DNA of 64,000 nt from RYN-230 sp963837335 (GCA_963837335.1 CAWINS010000006.1:62001-126000); one strand, 5' to 3'. Numbered from the stretch's first letter, positions 43,364 to 52,675 are shown. Program-made: numbers and translations. Notes: generated by a model from the letters alone, not told the origin.

Positions 43364-44866
43364 CTACCCGCCTAGAGCGCCGCCCGGGCCGGTCGGGGTC
43401 CCGGCCACATCCTGGGCCTCCGGCATGGCCTGCGCCTCCATGAACAACACGCTGCCCAGCTTGGCCAGCACGGGGGAGTTGCGCCTGCGCAGCACGATCG
43501 CGGTGATGATCGCGGCCACGATGAACGCGGCAAGCAACGGCGGGAAGTACTTGGTCGGCGCGGTCGCCGGATACGGATGGATGCTGAGCCAGATGGCGAG
43601 CAGGAAGATCACGCTCGACACCGCGGGGAAGATCACGTGCACCACGACGGAGAACTCGGTCCGGTAGCGGTGGTAGATGAAGAACGGCAGCGCGATGTTG
43701 GCGCCGATGTAGACGGGCAGGATGGCCAGCGAGGACAGGTAGCCGAGGTCACCGAAGGCGGGCAGCGGGCCCCAGGCGATGCCCGCCAGCAGGCCGATGA
43801 CCAGGGTAAAGATCGAGTAGGCGATGATCGCCATGTGCGGGGTCTTGTACCGCGGGTGGGTGCGCCCGAGCAGCTTGGGCAGCGCCCCGTCCCGGCCGAG
43901 CGCGTAGATCACCCGGAAGTTCGCCGTGTGGATGGCCAGCAGTACCGCGATGATCGCGGATACCGCGGCCAGGTCGACCAGGTTCGCGTACCAGCCGCCG
44001 ATGTAGCGCTGGGCCAGGTCGTGCAGGGGAGCGGTGGCGGAGGAGATCTGGTCCACGTGCCGGGCGCCGTAGCCCACGATGATCGAGTACATGGCGAAGG
44101 AGAACCACAGCCCGGTCAGCACGACCGAACCGATCAGCGCGATAGGCAGGTTCCGGCGCGGGTTGCGGACCTCCTCGGCGACGGTGGTGGACGACTCAAA
44201 CCCGAAGAAGGCCAGGACGATGAACACGAAGGCCTCGCCGAGCCCGCCGAATCCTGAGGGCGAGTGCGTCGGCAGGAATGACGTCGGCACCTGGCCGTGG
44301 TCACCGCCCTTGAAGATGATCAGCAGCAGCAGGATGCCGGCCACGCTGACCTCGGCGATCACGAACGCCAGGTCGAAGCGCATTGAGGTGTGCACCGAAT
44401 ACCAGGCCAGCGCGCCGACGGCGAGCACGATGAAGAGCATCAGGATCCACCAGGTGATGTGGACGCCGAAGTCGCTGGCCAGGGTCTGGCTGAGGAACCC
44501 GCCGAACAGGTTCGTGTTGAGCGGGCTCTGCAGCACGTAGGCCAGCAGCAGCACCATGCCCGCGACAAACGCGGTCGAGGTCCCGAACGACTGGCAGATG
44601 AACTTGTAGAACGTGCCGGCCGAGGTGATCCGCCGGGTGAACTGGGCCAGCGTCGAGGCCATCAACGCGATGCCCAGCGTGCCGACCAGGAAGATGAACG
44701 GGGATGACAGGCCCGCCTTGCCCGCGATCAGCGACGAGATGAAGATCACGCCGATCGTCGGGGAGATGAACGCGAGCGATATCGCCAGCGCGCTGGGCAG
44801 CCCGAGCACGTTGCGGCGGAGCTGGTTGTCGTTCACGACCGTCGGCGGGGGGGCTGCTGTCGACAT
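43364..44866 (-). CDS. APC-superfamily amino acid/amine permease
   Basis: A 500-residue inner-membrane protein with about 12 hydrophobic helices; SLAFISPTIGVIFIS at TM1 and GFESSTTVAEEVRNPRRNLPIALIGS (helix 6 region) are APC signatures. GGAGGAG upstream of the ATG at 44866. First gene of the minus operon; probably imports an amino acid or amine for the SDR, ALDH and DSD1-like enzymes. Confidence 0.92.
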   Translation of the reverse strand: MSTAAPPPTVVNDNQLRRNVLGLPSALAISLAFISPTIGVIFISSLIAGKAGLSSPFIFLVGTLGIALMASTLAQFTRRITSAGTFYKFICQSFGTSTAFVAGMVLLLAYVLQSPLNTNLFGGFLSQTLASDFGVHITWWILMLFIVLAVGALAWYSVHTSMRFDLAFVIAEVSVAGILLLLIIFKGGDHGQVPTSFLPTHSPSGFGGLGEAFVFIVLAFFGFESSTTVAEEVRNPRRNLPIALIGSVVLTGLWFSFAMYSIIVGYGARHVDQISSATAPLHDLAQRYIGGWYANLVDLAAVSAIIAVLLAIHTANFRVIYALGRDGALPKLLGRTHPRYKTPHMAIIAYSIFTLVIGLLAGIAWGPLPAFGDLGYLSSLAILPVYIGANIALPFFIYHRYRTEFSVVVHVIFPAVSSVIFLLAIWLSIHPYPATAPTKYFPPLLAAFIVAAIITAIVLRRRNSPVLAKLGSVLFMEAQAMPEAQDVAGTPTGPGGALGG

Positions 44867-45022
44867 CGCTCACTCCTCCGGGAGGACTTTTTTGTGAAAT
44901 GTAAGGAAAGAAGTCCCGTCAGTCAAGAGGGTGGACGTGGCTGCCCGGCCGCGGATGAGCCTTGGCCGTCCCTGGGCCCAGATGTCCGCTGGTGACTTCT
45001 GCACTTGCACCACGCGCACGCA

Positions 45023-45052
45023 GCGGCCCAGGCCAGTGATGGCCTGGGCCGC
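45023..45052 (-). terminator. Terminator after the GH26-like gene
   Basis: Perfect 13-bp stem (GCGGCCCAGGCCA with its complement) closed by a GTGA-type tetraloop, 59 bases after the minus-strand stop at 45111. Confidence 0.65.
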
Positions 45053-45110
45053 AGCGGCGCCGTGCCGCAGGTGTGACTCCTCGGTGGCGGAGTCATCCAG
45101 TCCGGTCAGA

Positions 45111-46484
45111 TCACGGAGCGTCAATCTCTAGTGACGACTGCGCGGTCGCGCTGCCGTGGGCATTACTCGCGACCACCACGACCTGGTACTGGCCCGTGGG
45201 CACGCGATGCCCGCTGCCGTTGAAGCCGTAGTAGGGGATGGCGTGCGAGCCGGGCGCCAGCGCGGGCCTGCCTATGGTGCGCACCACGGTGCCGGTCTGG
45301 TCGAGGACGAGGACCGTCACGTCGGAGCCCTGATTCAGGCTGAAGGTGATGGCGGTGTGCGCCTTCGGCTGAGCCGTGAATGCGGGCGGGTTCATGCTGA
45401 GCCCGCTGACTTGGGGGCTGTCAGTCGCGGGCGCCGGTGCGGTTCCCGTGGGGCTCGGCGCTGGCGGTGCCGGCGCGGTTCTGGTGGGACTCGGTGCTGG
45501 CGACGACGGTGCTGGTGCTGGCCCCGTGGTACCGGTGCCGGACTTGGCGACAAAGTTCTTCCAGACCGCGACCGACCCGGCGTCCGTCAGCTTCAGGGTG
45601 GGGTATTGCGCGTTGCCGTTGAAATAGGTGGCGAACACGGCGCCGCTGTGCAGGAGGTAGTTACCGACGTCGGACAGCCAGGCGGGGCGCCCCGCCGCGG
45701 TCAACAAGCCGAACTCGGCGAAGCCGTAGGGCAGGCCGACGCTCTTGGCCGCGGCAATCTCCTGGGCCATGAACGTGTCCGGCGCCGCCGCTATCGGGTT
45801 CTCGTTCTTTGCGCTGCCCGGAGGGTAGGCGTCCCAGCCAAGCGTGCTGATGATGCCCCCGCCAGGCAGATAGTCCTTCCAGTTGCGGTGTGCGGACGGA
45901 CTGAAGTCATACCCTCCCAGGATCAGCGTGGAATGCAGATCCGGATTGTGCGCGGCGTTCGCGAGCGACACGACATGCGCCCAGGCGGCCTTGTAGTCCG
46001 CCAGCGTGAACTCGCCGTCCCTGATGTTGCCCTCGGGCTCGTGATAGTAGGACCAGTAGATCGGATTCCCGGTGGGGGCGGTGTCGAAGAAGTGCGAGAG
46101 CGCCGCGTCATCCTGTCCCGACAGGATCGTGGTCGGCTGGGCCTTGAAGCTCACGATGACCGCCGACTTGTTGGCCGCGGGCAATCCTGTCGTCCAGGCA
46201 TTGGCACTTGGCAGGCCCGGGTAATAGGTGCGGACGATTGCCATACGACCGAACTGAGACGTCTCCTGCGCGAGGTTCGTCCCATTGATCGAGGCACCAA
46301 AGAGAGGAGCGCGCGTACTATCCGCAGCGAGCCGGGTCGTCTTTCCTGCGACGGAGAAGTGGAGTAGGGATCCTACGGCCACCGCGAGGGCCGCCAGCAG
46401 ACCGACTAGCAGAACACACAACGACGTTCTGATTCTTTTCCGTGAACTGGCCCTGGTAACCCGGCCGCGGCGCGAGCGCCCCAC
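45111..46484 (-). CDS. Secreted/anchored GH26-like glycoside hydrolase with FlgD-type Ig domain
   Basis: 457 residues, GTG 46484 with GAGGAG seven bases upstream. A basic N-terminus and one hydrophobic helix (TSLCVLLVGLLAALAVAVGS) act as signal or anchor. The catalytic (beta/alpha)8 domain (~50-310) has SYYHEPEGNI (candidate acid/base Glu) and GFAEFGLL (candidate nucleophile Glu), the spacing seen in GH26 beta-mannanase relatives. A Pro/Ala/Thr linker leads to a C-terminal FlgD-like Ig module (VRTIGRPALAPGSHAIPYYGFNG). Its leader is a c-di-AMP riboswitch, so expression should track turgor and cell-wall state. That hints at a wall- or envelope-glycan substrate rather than dietary mannan (inference). 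Confidence 0.82.
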   Translation of the reverse strand: MGRSRRGRVTRASSRKRIRTSLCVLLVGLLAALAVAVGSLLHFSVAGKTTRLAADSTRAPLFGASINGTNLAQETSQFGRMAIVRTYYPGLPSANAWTTGLPAANKSAVIVSFKAQPTTILSGQDDAALSHFFDTAPTGNPIYWSYYHEPEGNIRDGEFTLADYKAAWAHVVSLANAAHNPDLHSTLILGGYDFSPSAHRNWKDYLPGGGIISTLGWDAYPPGSAKNENPIAAAPDTFMAQEIAAAKSVGLPYGFAEFGLLTAAGRPAWLSDVGNYLLHSGAVFATYFNGNAQYPTLKLTDAGSVAVWKNFVAKSGTGTTGPAPAPSSPAPSPTRTAPAPPAPSPTGTAPAPATDSPQVSGLSMNPPAFTAQPKAHTAITFSLNQGSDVTVLVLDQTGTVVRTIGRPALAPGSHAIPYYGFNGSGHRVPTGQYQVVVVASNAHGSATAQSSLEIDAP

Positions 46485-46503
46485 GTTTGAACTCCTCTCC
46501 TTG

Positions 46504-46672
46504 GCCGCCTACCGGGTTAGCTGACGGGTTCGGGCCGGAGAAGCCCTACAGCAGGCCGACTGCCCCATCGGGCACGGCCGCCGATTCACCCCCGGGAATA
46601 CGTGGGTCCCCGGCTCTCTGGCCGTACCAGAGACTCGGCGGGTTTGCTGCCTGTCCTTCGTGAGTCGGCAGC
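46504..46672 (-). ncRNA. c-di-AMP riboswitch (ydaO-yuaA leader)
   Basis: Read on the minus strand, the leader of the GH26-like gene carries ydaO hallmarks in order: GCCGGGGACCCA, then CCCGGGGGTGAATCGG (46581-46596), GTAGGGC, and the conserved 3' block CCCGAACCCGTCAGCTAACC followed by GGTAGGCG (46506-46534). A closing P1 stem can form between 46667-46672 and 46504-46509 (GCTGCC with GGCGGC). The ribosome binding site GAGGAG and GTG start lie just downstream. Known actinobacterial examples precede cell-wall hydrolase genes and shut expression when c-di-AMP is high. Class assignment is from memory of the consensus, without covariance scoring. Confidence 0.85.
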
Positions 46673-46680
46673 AACGGATA

Positions 46681-46853
46681 TTAGCGTTGGACGCTAACGG
46701 AATTAAGACCCGTCGGTGGCGTGAATCAGAGAATCCCTGGTGTTGCGCTTTGTTGCGGTCAACTGCTCAGCGTGTTCGATTCCCCTGGGGCTCACTGTCA
46801 GTAACGCTTTCCGCGTTAGCAATGGCTATTACGATACGGTAACTTAGCGTTAA
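46681..46853. promoter_or_regulatory. Cluster of TTAGCGT/ACGCTAA elements
   Basis: Three related sites: inverted repeat TTAGCGT-TGG-ACGCTAA (46681-46697), inverted repeat TAACGC-TTTCC-GCGTTA (46802-46818), and TTAGCGTTAA (46844-46853). They share the half-site TTAGCG/CGCTAA or GCGTTA. They lie upstream of the riboswitch transcript on one side and the pfa genes on the other, so a dedicated regulator may control one or both. Confidence 0.6.
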
Positions 46854-47214
46854 CAGGACAGCCACAAGACGCCGCTGCCCTAATCCTTGTCATGGGTGCT
46901 GACCTGGCACTCTGCCGATGGTGGAGGCCGTGATCGGTCCGCCGGGCCTGAGCGGCAGCCGGCCTCGGGGCGGGGTCCGGTAGCTGTGTAAGGATGGACC
47001 GCATGAAGTCGGAGCGTGCTCGGCGGGGACCTGGCCCGGGCACCGCGGTTCTTCGCGATGTCTGCGCAGGTACGTTCGCTGTCCCCGCACCCACACCCTG
47101 CCTCAGCAGTCCTGCCGGGGCGTCGGCCTTAGCCGGCCGGGCGTCTCGCCCGCGGCTCGGACCTGACGGCGTTCGCGCCGGAAGGACGGCGGCCGTCCGC
47201 TGGCCGCTCGCGCG

Positions 47215-48837
47215 ATGACGCCTGCGGCGCAGGTCCTGGCCAGCCGGGCGCCAGGCTGGCGAGCGGGACGGTACCCGGCCGCGTTCGAGGCCCGCCAGAT
47301 CGCCGCGTGCCTGCAGCATGTGCGGGAGCCGCTGCACATCGTGAGCAGCGGACCGGATGGGACGCTGGGGCTGGCTCGCGGCGGCGAGGTCACCACGTCT
47401 GACGCCGCCGACTGCCTGCTCGCCGGCACGCTGCCGCCGCTGTACCCGGAGTGGCTGGGCGACCGCGCCTTCTGCGAGGCGCACGGGGTGCGCTTTCCCT
47501 ACATAGCCGGGGAGATGGCCCGCGGGATAGCCACCACCCGGATGGTGATCACCATGGCCCGCGCGGAGATGCTGGGCATCTTCGGCGCGGCCGGGCTGGA
47601 CCTCGGCTCCATCGAGCGAGCGGTCGATGAGCTCAGCGGCGCACTGGGCAGCCGGTACCCGTGGGGAGTCAATCTGATCTTCTCGCCCGCCGAGCCCGCG
47701 CTCGAGGAGGGCACCGCCGAGTTGCTGCTGCGCCGCGGGGTCCGGATCATCTCCGCGTCGGCCTACCTGGACATCACGCTGCCGCTCGCCCGGTGCGCGG
47801 CGGCCGGGCTGCGGCTCGACCCGGCGGGACGGATCGTGCGGCCGGTGCGGATCTTCGCCAAGGTGTCCCGGCCCGAGGTGGCCGAGAAGTTCATGTCACC
47901 CCCTCCGCCCAGCCTGCTCGCGGCGCTGGTGGCCCGAGGCCAGCTGACCGGGGACGAGGCCCGGCTGGCCGCCATGGTGCCCGTCGCCGAGGACGTCACG
48001 GTCGAGGCGGATAGCGGCGGCCACACCGACAACCAGCCGCTGGGCGCGATGCTCCCCGCGATCCTGGCCCTGCGCGACGCGGTCACGGCCCGGTACGGGT
48101 ACCAGTGCCGGATCAGGGTCGGCGCGGCCGGCGGGCTCGGCAGCCCGCAGGCGCTGGCCGGCGCGTTCGCGCTGGGCGCCGCCTACGTGCTGACCGGGTC
48201 GGTGAACCAGCTTGCCGTCGAGTCGGGCGTGTCGGACGATGCCCGCGCGCTGCTCGGGCAAGCTGATCTTGCGGACGTCATGATGGCGCCGGCCGCCGAC
48301 ATGTTCGAGATGGACGTCCAGGTCCAGGTGCTCCGCCGGGGAACCATGTTCGGTCCCCGGGCTCGCCGGCTGCATGAGGTCTACCGCGGCTACCCGTCCA
48401 TCGAGGCCATTCCCGCGCCGCTGCGCGCCACGCTGGAACGCGACATCCTGCACGCGAGCCTGGACGAGGTCTGGACGCAGACCCGCCAGTTCTGGCTGCA
48501 GCGCGACCCGTCCCAGCTGGCCCGCGCCGAGCAGGACGGCAAGCACCGGATGGCGCTGATGTTCCGCTGGTACCTGGGCAGCTCCAGCCGCTGGGCGGTC
48601 GAGGGCAACACGACCCGGCGGACCGACTACCAGCTCTGGGCCGGGCCGGCGGTGGGCGCGTTCAACCGCTGGACGGCCGGCAGCTTCCTCGCCGAGGCTC
48701 GTGAGCGTGGCGTCACGCAGATCGCGCTCAACCTGCTGGAGGGCGCGGCCATCGTCACCCGGGCGCATCAGGCGCGCACGTACGGGGTCCCGGTGCCCGC
48801 CGAGGCTTTCACGTTCGTCCCACGCCGGCTGGGCTGA
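47215..48837 (+). CDS. pfaD: PfaD-like enoyl reductase of PUFA-type synthase
   Basis: A 540-residue FMN-dependent TIM-barrel of the 2-nitropropane dioxygenase/PfaD family. Diagnostic stretches: HGVRFPYIAGEMARGIATTRMVI, YPWGVNLIFSP, AEDVTVEADSGGHTDNQPLG, RVGAAGGLGSPQALAGAFALGA, PAADMFEMDVQVQVLRRGTMF and KHRMALMFRWYLG. In PUFA synthases PfaD reduces enoyl-ACP double bonds in trans. No ribosome binding site is visible before the ATG at 47215. First gene of the pfa-like operon, 35 bases before the KS-AT subunit. Confidence 0.93.
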   Translation: MTPAAQVLASRAPGWRAGRYPAAFEARQIAACLQHVREPLHIVSSGPDGTLGLARGGEVTTSDAADCLLAGTLPPLYPEWLGDRAFCEAHGVRFPYIAGEMARGIATTRMVITMARAEMLGIFGAAGLDLGSIERAVDELSGALGSRYPWGVNLIFSPAEPALEEGTAELLLRRGVRIISASAYLDITLPLARCAAAGLRLDPAGRIVRPVRIFAKVSRPEVAEKFMSPPPPSLLAALVARGQLTGDEARLAAMVPVAEDVTVEADSGGHTDNQPLGAMLPAILALRDAVTARYGYQCRIRVGAAGGLGSPQALAGAFALGAAYVLTGSVNQLAVESGVSDDARALLGQADLADVMMAPAADMFEMDVQVQVLRRGTMFGPRARRLHEVYRGYPSIEAIPAPLRATLERDILHASLDEVWTQTRQFWLQRDPSQLARAEQDGKHRMALMFRWYLGSSSRWAVEGNTTRRTDYQLWAGPAVGAFNRWTAGSFLAEARERGVTQIALNLLEGAAIVTRAHQARTYGVPVPAEAFTFVPRRLG

Positions 48838-48872
48838 GAAGCCGGCCGTCCGGGCAAGCAACGGGAGGAAGC

Positions 48873-49952
48873 ATGACATCGGCTCGGATTCCGCGCCAGG
48901 TACCGATCGCCGTCGTCGGGATCGCCGCGTTCATGCCGGGGTCGACCGACCCCGGCGGCTTCTGGCGCAACGTGCTTACCGGCCGGGATCTGATGACCGA
49001 CGTGCCGGCCAGCCGGTGGCTCATCGAGGACTACTACGACCCCGACCCGCGGGCCCCGGACAAGACCTATGGCCGGCGGGGAGCGTTCCTGCCCGAAGTC
49101 GGCTTCGACCCGGTGCATTACGGCATCCCGCCGAACAGCCTGCCCGCGATCGACACGAGCCAGTTGCTGGCCCTTATGGTGGCCGAGCGCGTGATCGCGG
49201 ACTGTGCGGTCGGCCTGCCGGCCGACCGCGAGCGGGTCAGCGTGCTGCTCGGCGTGGCGCCGCTGCAGCTACTGGTCGAATCGGCGGCCCGGCTCGACCG
49301 GCCCGTGTGGCTCAAGGCGCTGCGCGAGCATGGCCTGGCCGAGGCTCAGGCCCAGTCGATCTGCGACGCCATCGCGGCCGAGTTCACGCCCTGGCAGGAG
49401 GAGACCTTCCCGGGCCTGCTCAGCAACGTGGTGTCCGGCCGGATCGCGAACAAGTTCGATCTCCATGGCGCCAATCACACGACCGACGCCGCCTGCGCCA
49501 GTTCGCTCGCCGCGCTGTACTCCGCGGTCGCTGATCTGTCGCTCCAGCGGTCTGACCTGGTGATCACCGGCGGCGTGGACACCTCCAACGACATCCCCAT
49601 GTACCGGTGCTTCACCAGCACCCCCGCCCTGTCACCGACCGGCGACTGCCGGCCGTTCTCGGCCGCGGCTGACGGGACGATGCTCGGCGAGGGCATCGTG
49701 ATGTTCGCGCTCAAGCGGATCGGCGACGCCGAACGCGACGGCGACCACGTGTACGCCGTTATCCGCGGCGTTGGCGCATCCTCCGACGGCCGCGGCACGG
49801 CCATCTACGCGCCACTGCCAGCGGGCCAGGTGCGCGCCCTGCAGCGAGCGTACGAGTCGGCAGGCTACGGCCCGGACACGGTCGAGATGATCGAGGCGCA
49901 TGGCACGGGCACCGGCGCTGGCGACGCCGCCGAATTCACCGCGCTGGGCTGA
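48873..49952 (+). CDS. PfaA-like piece 1: ketosynthase N-terminal part
   Basis: KS residues 1-359: VVGIAAFMPGSTDPGGFW, active-site Cys in TDAACASSLAAL (codon 49494) and the first His in EAHGTGTGAGD. Stops at 49952 because of one extra G in GGG at 49946-49949: removing it turns TALG-stop into TALAEVFG, continuous with piece 2. Confidence 0.88.
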   Translation: MTSARIPRQVPIAVVGIAAFMPGSTDPGGFWRNVLTGRDLMTDVPASRWLIEDYYDPDPRAPDKTYGRRGAFLPEVGFDPVHYGIPPNSLPAIDTSQLLALMVAERVIADCAVGLPADRERVSVLLGVAPLQLLVESAARLDRPVWLKALREHGLAEAQAQSICDAIAAEFTPWQEETFPGLLSNVVSGRIANKFDLHGANHTTDAACASSLAALYSAVADLSLQRSDLVITGGVDTSNDIPMYRCFTSTPALSPTGDCRPFSAAADGTMLGEGIVMFALKRIGDAERDGDHVYAVIRGVGASSDGRGTAIYAPLPAGQVRALQRAYESAGYGPDTVEMIEAHGTGTGAGDAAEFTALG

Positions 49953-51257
49953 GGTCTTCGGGGCCGCCAGCCGGCCGGACCGTCAATGGTGCGCGCTCGG
50001 ATCGGTCAAGTCGCAGATAGGGCACACCAAGGCCGCCGCGGGCGCGGCCGGCATGCTCAAGGCGGTGCTCGCGCTGCAGCACAAGGTCCTGCCGCCCACG
50101 ATCAAGGTCAACCGGCCCAACCCGGCGCTCGGCCTGGAGGACAGCCCGTTCTATCTCAACACCGCGACGCGGCCCTGGGTGCGGCCGGCGGCCGAGGACG
50201 CTCATCCGCGCCGCGCGTCGGTGTCCAGCTTCGGGTTCGGCGGCACCAACTTTCATGTCGCGCTCGAGGAGTACGCGCCGTCATCAGGCTCGTCAGCGAC
50301 CCCGGCGCGGCGCCTGCCCGCCGCCCCGACCGAGCTGATTCTCATCAGCGGGCCGGCGTCCGGGGCCCTGCTCGACCGGGCCCGGCAGCTTGACCTTGGG
50401 CGGACGCTGACCGATCTGGCCCGGCAGACCTGGCCTGACTTCAACCGCGAGGATCACGCCCGGCTGGCCATCGTGGCCCGGGACGCTGACGACCTGGCCG
50501 CGAAGCTCACCGCCGCGGCAGCGCGGATCGAGACCGGGCAGCCACTCGCGCCGCAGGGTCAGGTGTACTACGGTGACGGCCCGCCCGCGCCCGGGCTGAC
50601 CGGTTTCCTGTTCCCTGGCCAGGGCGCCCAGTACGTCGGGATGGGCGCCGATCTGGCGGTGCACCTGCCGCTGGCTCGCGCGGCGTGGGACAGCGCCGCG
50701 CGGCATGAGCCGGGCGATATCCCACTGCATCGTGTGGTCTTCCCGCCGCCGGCGTTCAGCGACACCGGGCACGCGGAGGCCGACCGGCTACTCACCGCGA
50801 CCGAGTGGGCGCAGCCCGCGCTGGCGGTGCACAGCGTGGCCTTGCTCGCCGTGCTGGCCAGGCTGGGGCTGAAGCCTGATTGCGTCGCCGGTCACAGCTT
50901 CGGCGAACTGGTCGCGCTGCACGCGGCCGGTGCATTCGATGCCGATGCCCTGGTCCGGCTGGCCCGCAGCCGGGGCGAGCTGATGCGGGACGCGGCGACG
51001 GTCCCCGGAGCGATGCTCGCCGTCGCGGCCAGCCGGGACCAGGCCGAGGCCGCGGTCGCGGGCCTGCCAGATGTCTGGCTCGCCAACCACAACGCGCCGG
51101 CGCAGGTCGTCTTGGCCGGCACCCCGCAGGCGCTGGACTCGGTCGCGGACAGGCTCGCGGCCGGGGGGATGACCGCCGTCCGGCTGAAGGCGGCGACCGG
51201 GTTCCACAGCCCGCTCGTCGCGCCAGCGGCCGGGCCGTTCGCCGACGATCTTGCGCC
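49947..51257 (+). CDS. PfaA-like piece 2: ketosynthase end and acyltransferase
   Basis: Continues KS with SVKSQIGHTKAAAGAAGML (second active-site His) and SSFGFGGTNFHVALEEY, then the AT domain GFLFPGQGAQYVGMG with nucleophile Ser in GHSFGE (codon 50895) and GFHSPLV. No start codon of its own; the open frame runs to 51618 but the last part is out of frame after about 51257. Confidence 0.87.
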
Positions 51258-51769
51258 GGGCAGACATCCGGGCTCCGGTACTCGACGTCTACGCCGGCCG
51301 CGATGCGCGCGTCTACCCGGCCGACCCGGCGGAGGTCCGCCGCGGCCTCGCGGCCCAGATCGAGGCCCCGGTGCAGTTCGTCGGCGTGGTCGAGGCGATG
51401 TATGCCCGCGGAGTCAGGACGTTCGTGGAGGTCGGTGCCGGTGCGGCGCTATCCGGCCTGGTCGGCCAGATCCTCGGCGAGCGCGAGCACATCGCCGTCA
51501 GCCTCGACCGCAGGCGGCAGCACGGTGTCACGACCCTCCAGGAAGGACTCGCCCAGCTGGCCGTGCGCGGGCTCCCGATCGACTTCGGCGCGCTCTGGGC
51601 GGAGTACGCACCGGCTGAAGACAGCCAACCGGAGGTTCGCAGCAAGGCGGCGGTCACCATCGACGGCGGCAACTACGCACGGCCCTACCCGCCTGAGGGC
51701 GGGTCGGCCGCGTTGCCGCCGCCGAACGCCCCGGCAGCGGCGGCGGCACCGGCGCAGGCAGCCGGCTGA
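51257..51769 (+). CDS. PfaA-like piece 3: acyltransferase C-terminus
   Basis: RADIRAPVLDVYAGRDARVYP through FVEVGAGAALSGLVGQILG completes the AT. It then enters an Ala/Pro linker and meets a stop at 51769 after another one-base slip. A further short piece in a third frame (about 51758-51885, GAPTGNGQAPGW...) continues the linker. Confidence 0.82.
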   Translation, partial: RADIRAPVLDVYAGRDARVYPADPAEVRRGLAAQIEAPVQFVGVVEAMYARGVRTFVEVGAGAALSGLVGQILGEREHIAVSLDRRRQHGVTTLQEGLAQLAVRGLPIDFGALWAEYAPAEDSQPEVRSKAAVTIDGGNYARPYPPEGGSAALPPPNAPAAAAAPAQAAG

Positions 51770-51884
51770 GCCGTCCGGGGCACCGACCGGGAATGGCCAG
51801 GCGCCCGGCTGGCTGCCCGCGGCGGCGCCCGCGCCAGTGCCAGCGGCCGCCGCCAGTGGCCAGCCGGGCCACGCCGGCACCGGC

Positions 51885-52365
51885 CGCGCTGGGTAACGGG
51901 GACCATGAATGGCTGGGCGTTATCGGGGCGGCCCAGGAGCAGGCCGCCCAGGCTCACGCCGAGTTCCAGCGGGCCATGACCGAGAGCCACCTGGCCTACC
52001 TGAGGATGGCCGAGGTGACGTTCGCGGGACTGCTGTCGGCCGCGTCCGGTGAGGCGCCCTCCGCTCTGCCACCCCCGGCTGCGCCGCCGCAGGTTCCACT
52101 GGCACAGGTTCCACTGCCGCAGGTTCCCCTGCCGCAGGGTCCGCCGCAGGCGGCGGTGATCCCGCCTGCTGCGGCGGCCGGGCCCGAGGTCGCTGTGGCG
52201 GCCGGGCCGGCGGCTAGTTCCCCGGCGGCTAGTTCCCCGGCCGATTCTCCGGCCGAGCGGCGGCTGGGCCGGCGTCTGGCACGTCCCAGCCGCGCCCAAG
52301 GATGCCGACGGCGTTGGTGCCCTGCTGCTGGAGGTGGTCGCGGAGCGGACCGGCTATCCGGCTGA
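51885..52365 (+). CDS. PfaA-like piece 4: helical and proline-rich linker
   Basis: Contains WLGVIGAAQEQAAQAHAEFQ and HLAYLRMAEVTFAGLL, an amphipathic helix typically found between AT and ACPs in PUFA synthases. Repeat-rich stretches follow: PQVPL-type units at 52085-52145 and AASSP units at 52203-52250. Frame lost at about 52265. Confidence 0.75.
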
Positions 52366-52675
52366 CATGCTCAACCTCGATATGGAGCTCGACACCGACC
52401 TGGGGATCGACTCGATCAAGAAGGTCGAGATCCTGTCCACCGTCCGGGAGCGGGTCGGCGATGTGCCCGGCGACCTGGCCGCGTTCGCCACGCTGCGGAC
52501 GCTACGGGAGATCGCCGAGCAGTACGCCCAGGGGACCTCCGTGGACGAGGGCCCGGCCAGGCGGGCCTTACCCAGCCTGGCTGAGCCGGCTGCCGCGCCG
52601 ACGGGGCCGGTTGCCCTGCCGACCGGGCTGACCGGGCCGGCTCCGCGCCCGCCGGGCCGGCTGCCGCGCCGGTGA
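52265..52675 (+). CDS. PfaA-like piece 5: acyl carrier protein
   Basis: One ACP: GALLLEVVAERTGYPADML, then DTDLGIDSIKKVEILSTV with the phosphopantetheine Ser (codon 52412). The DSIKKVEIL form is typical of PUFA-synthase ACPs. Only one is visible between AT and KR; no phosphopantetheinyl transferase gene is in the window. Confidence 0.88.
   Translation, partial: WAGVWHVPAAPKDADGVGALLLEVVAERTGYPADMLNLDMELDTDLGIDSIKKVEILSTVRERVGDVPGDLAAFATLRTLREIAEQYAQGTSVDEGPARRALPSLAEPAAAPTGPVALPTGLTGPAPRPPGRLPRR

Larger units (their letters stand above)
46485..47214. other. Long intergenic region between GH26-like and pfaD-like genes
   Basis: 730 bases. It holds the riboswitch (46504-46672), a relatively AT-rich promoter-like zone (46680-46860) with three TTAGCGT-type elements, and ~350 GC-rich bases before pfaD. 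In the last part an ORF of 74 codons (46994-47218) ends with ATGA at the pfaD start, but its Arg/Pro/Ala composition looks non-coding. Confidence 0.6.

Noticed and set aside
44870..45124. 84-codon minus-strand ORF downstream of the GH26-like gene
   Set aside because: It overlaps the end of the upstream gene and contains the strong terminator hairpin (45023-45052); no recognisable motif or ribosome binding site.
46994..47218. 74-codon ORF ending in ATGA at the pfaD start
   Set aside because: Arg/Pro/Ala-rich composition like out-of-frame GC-rich DNA; the overlap alone was not enough to call a gene.
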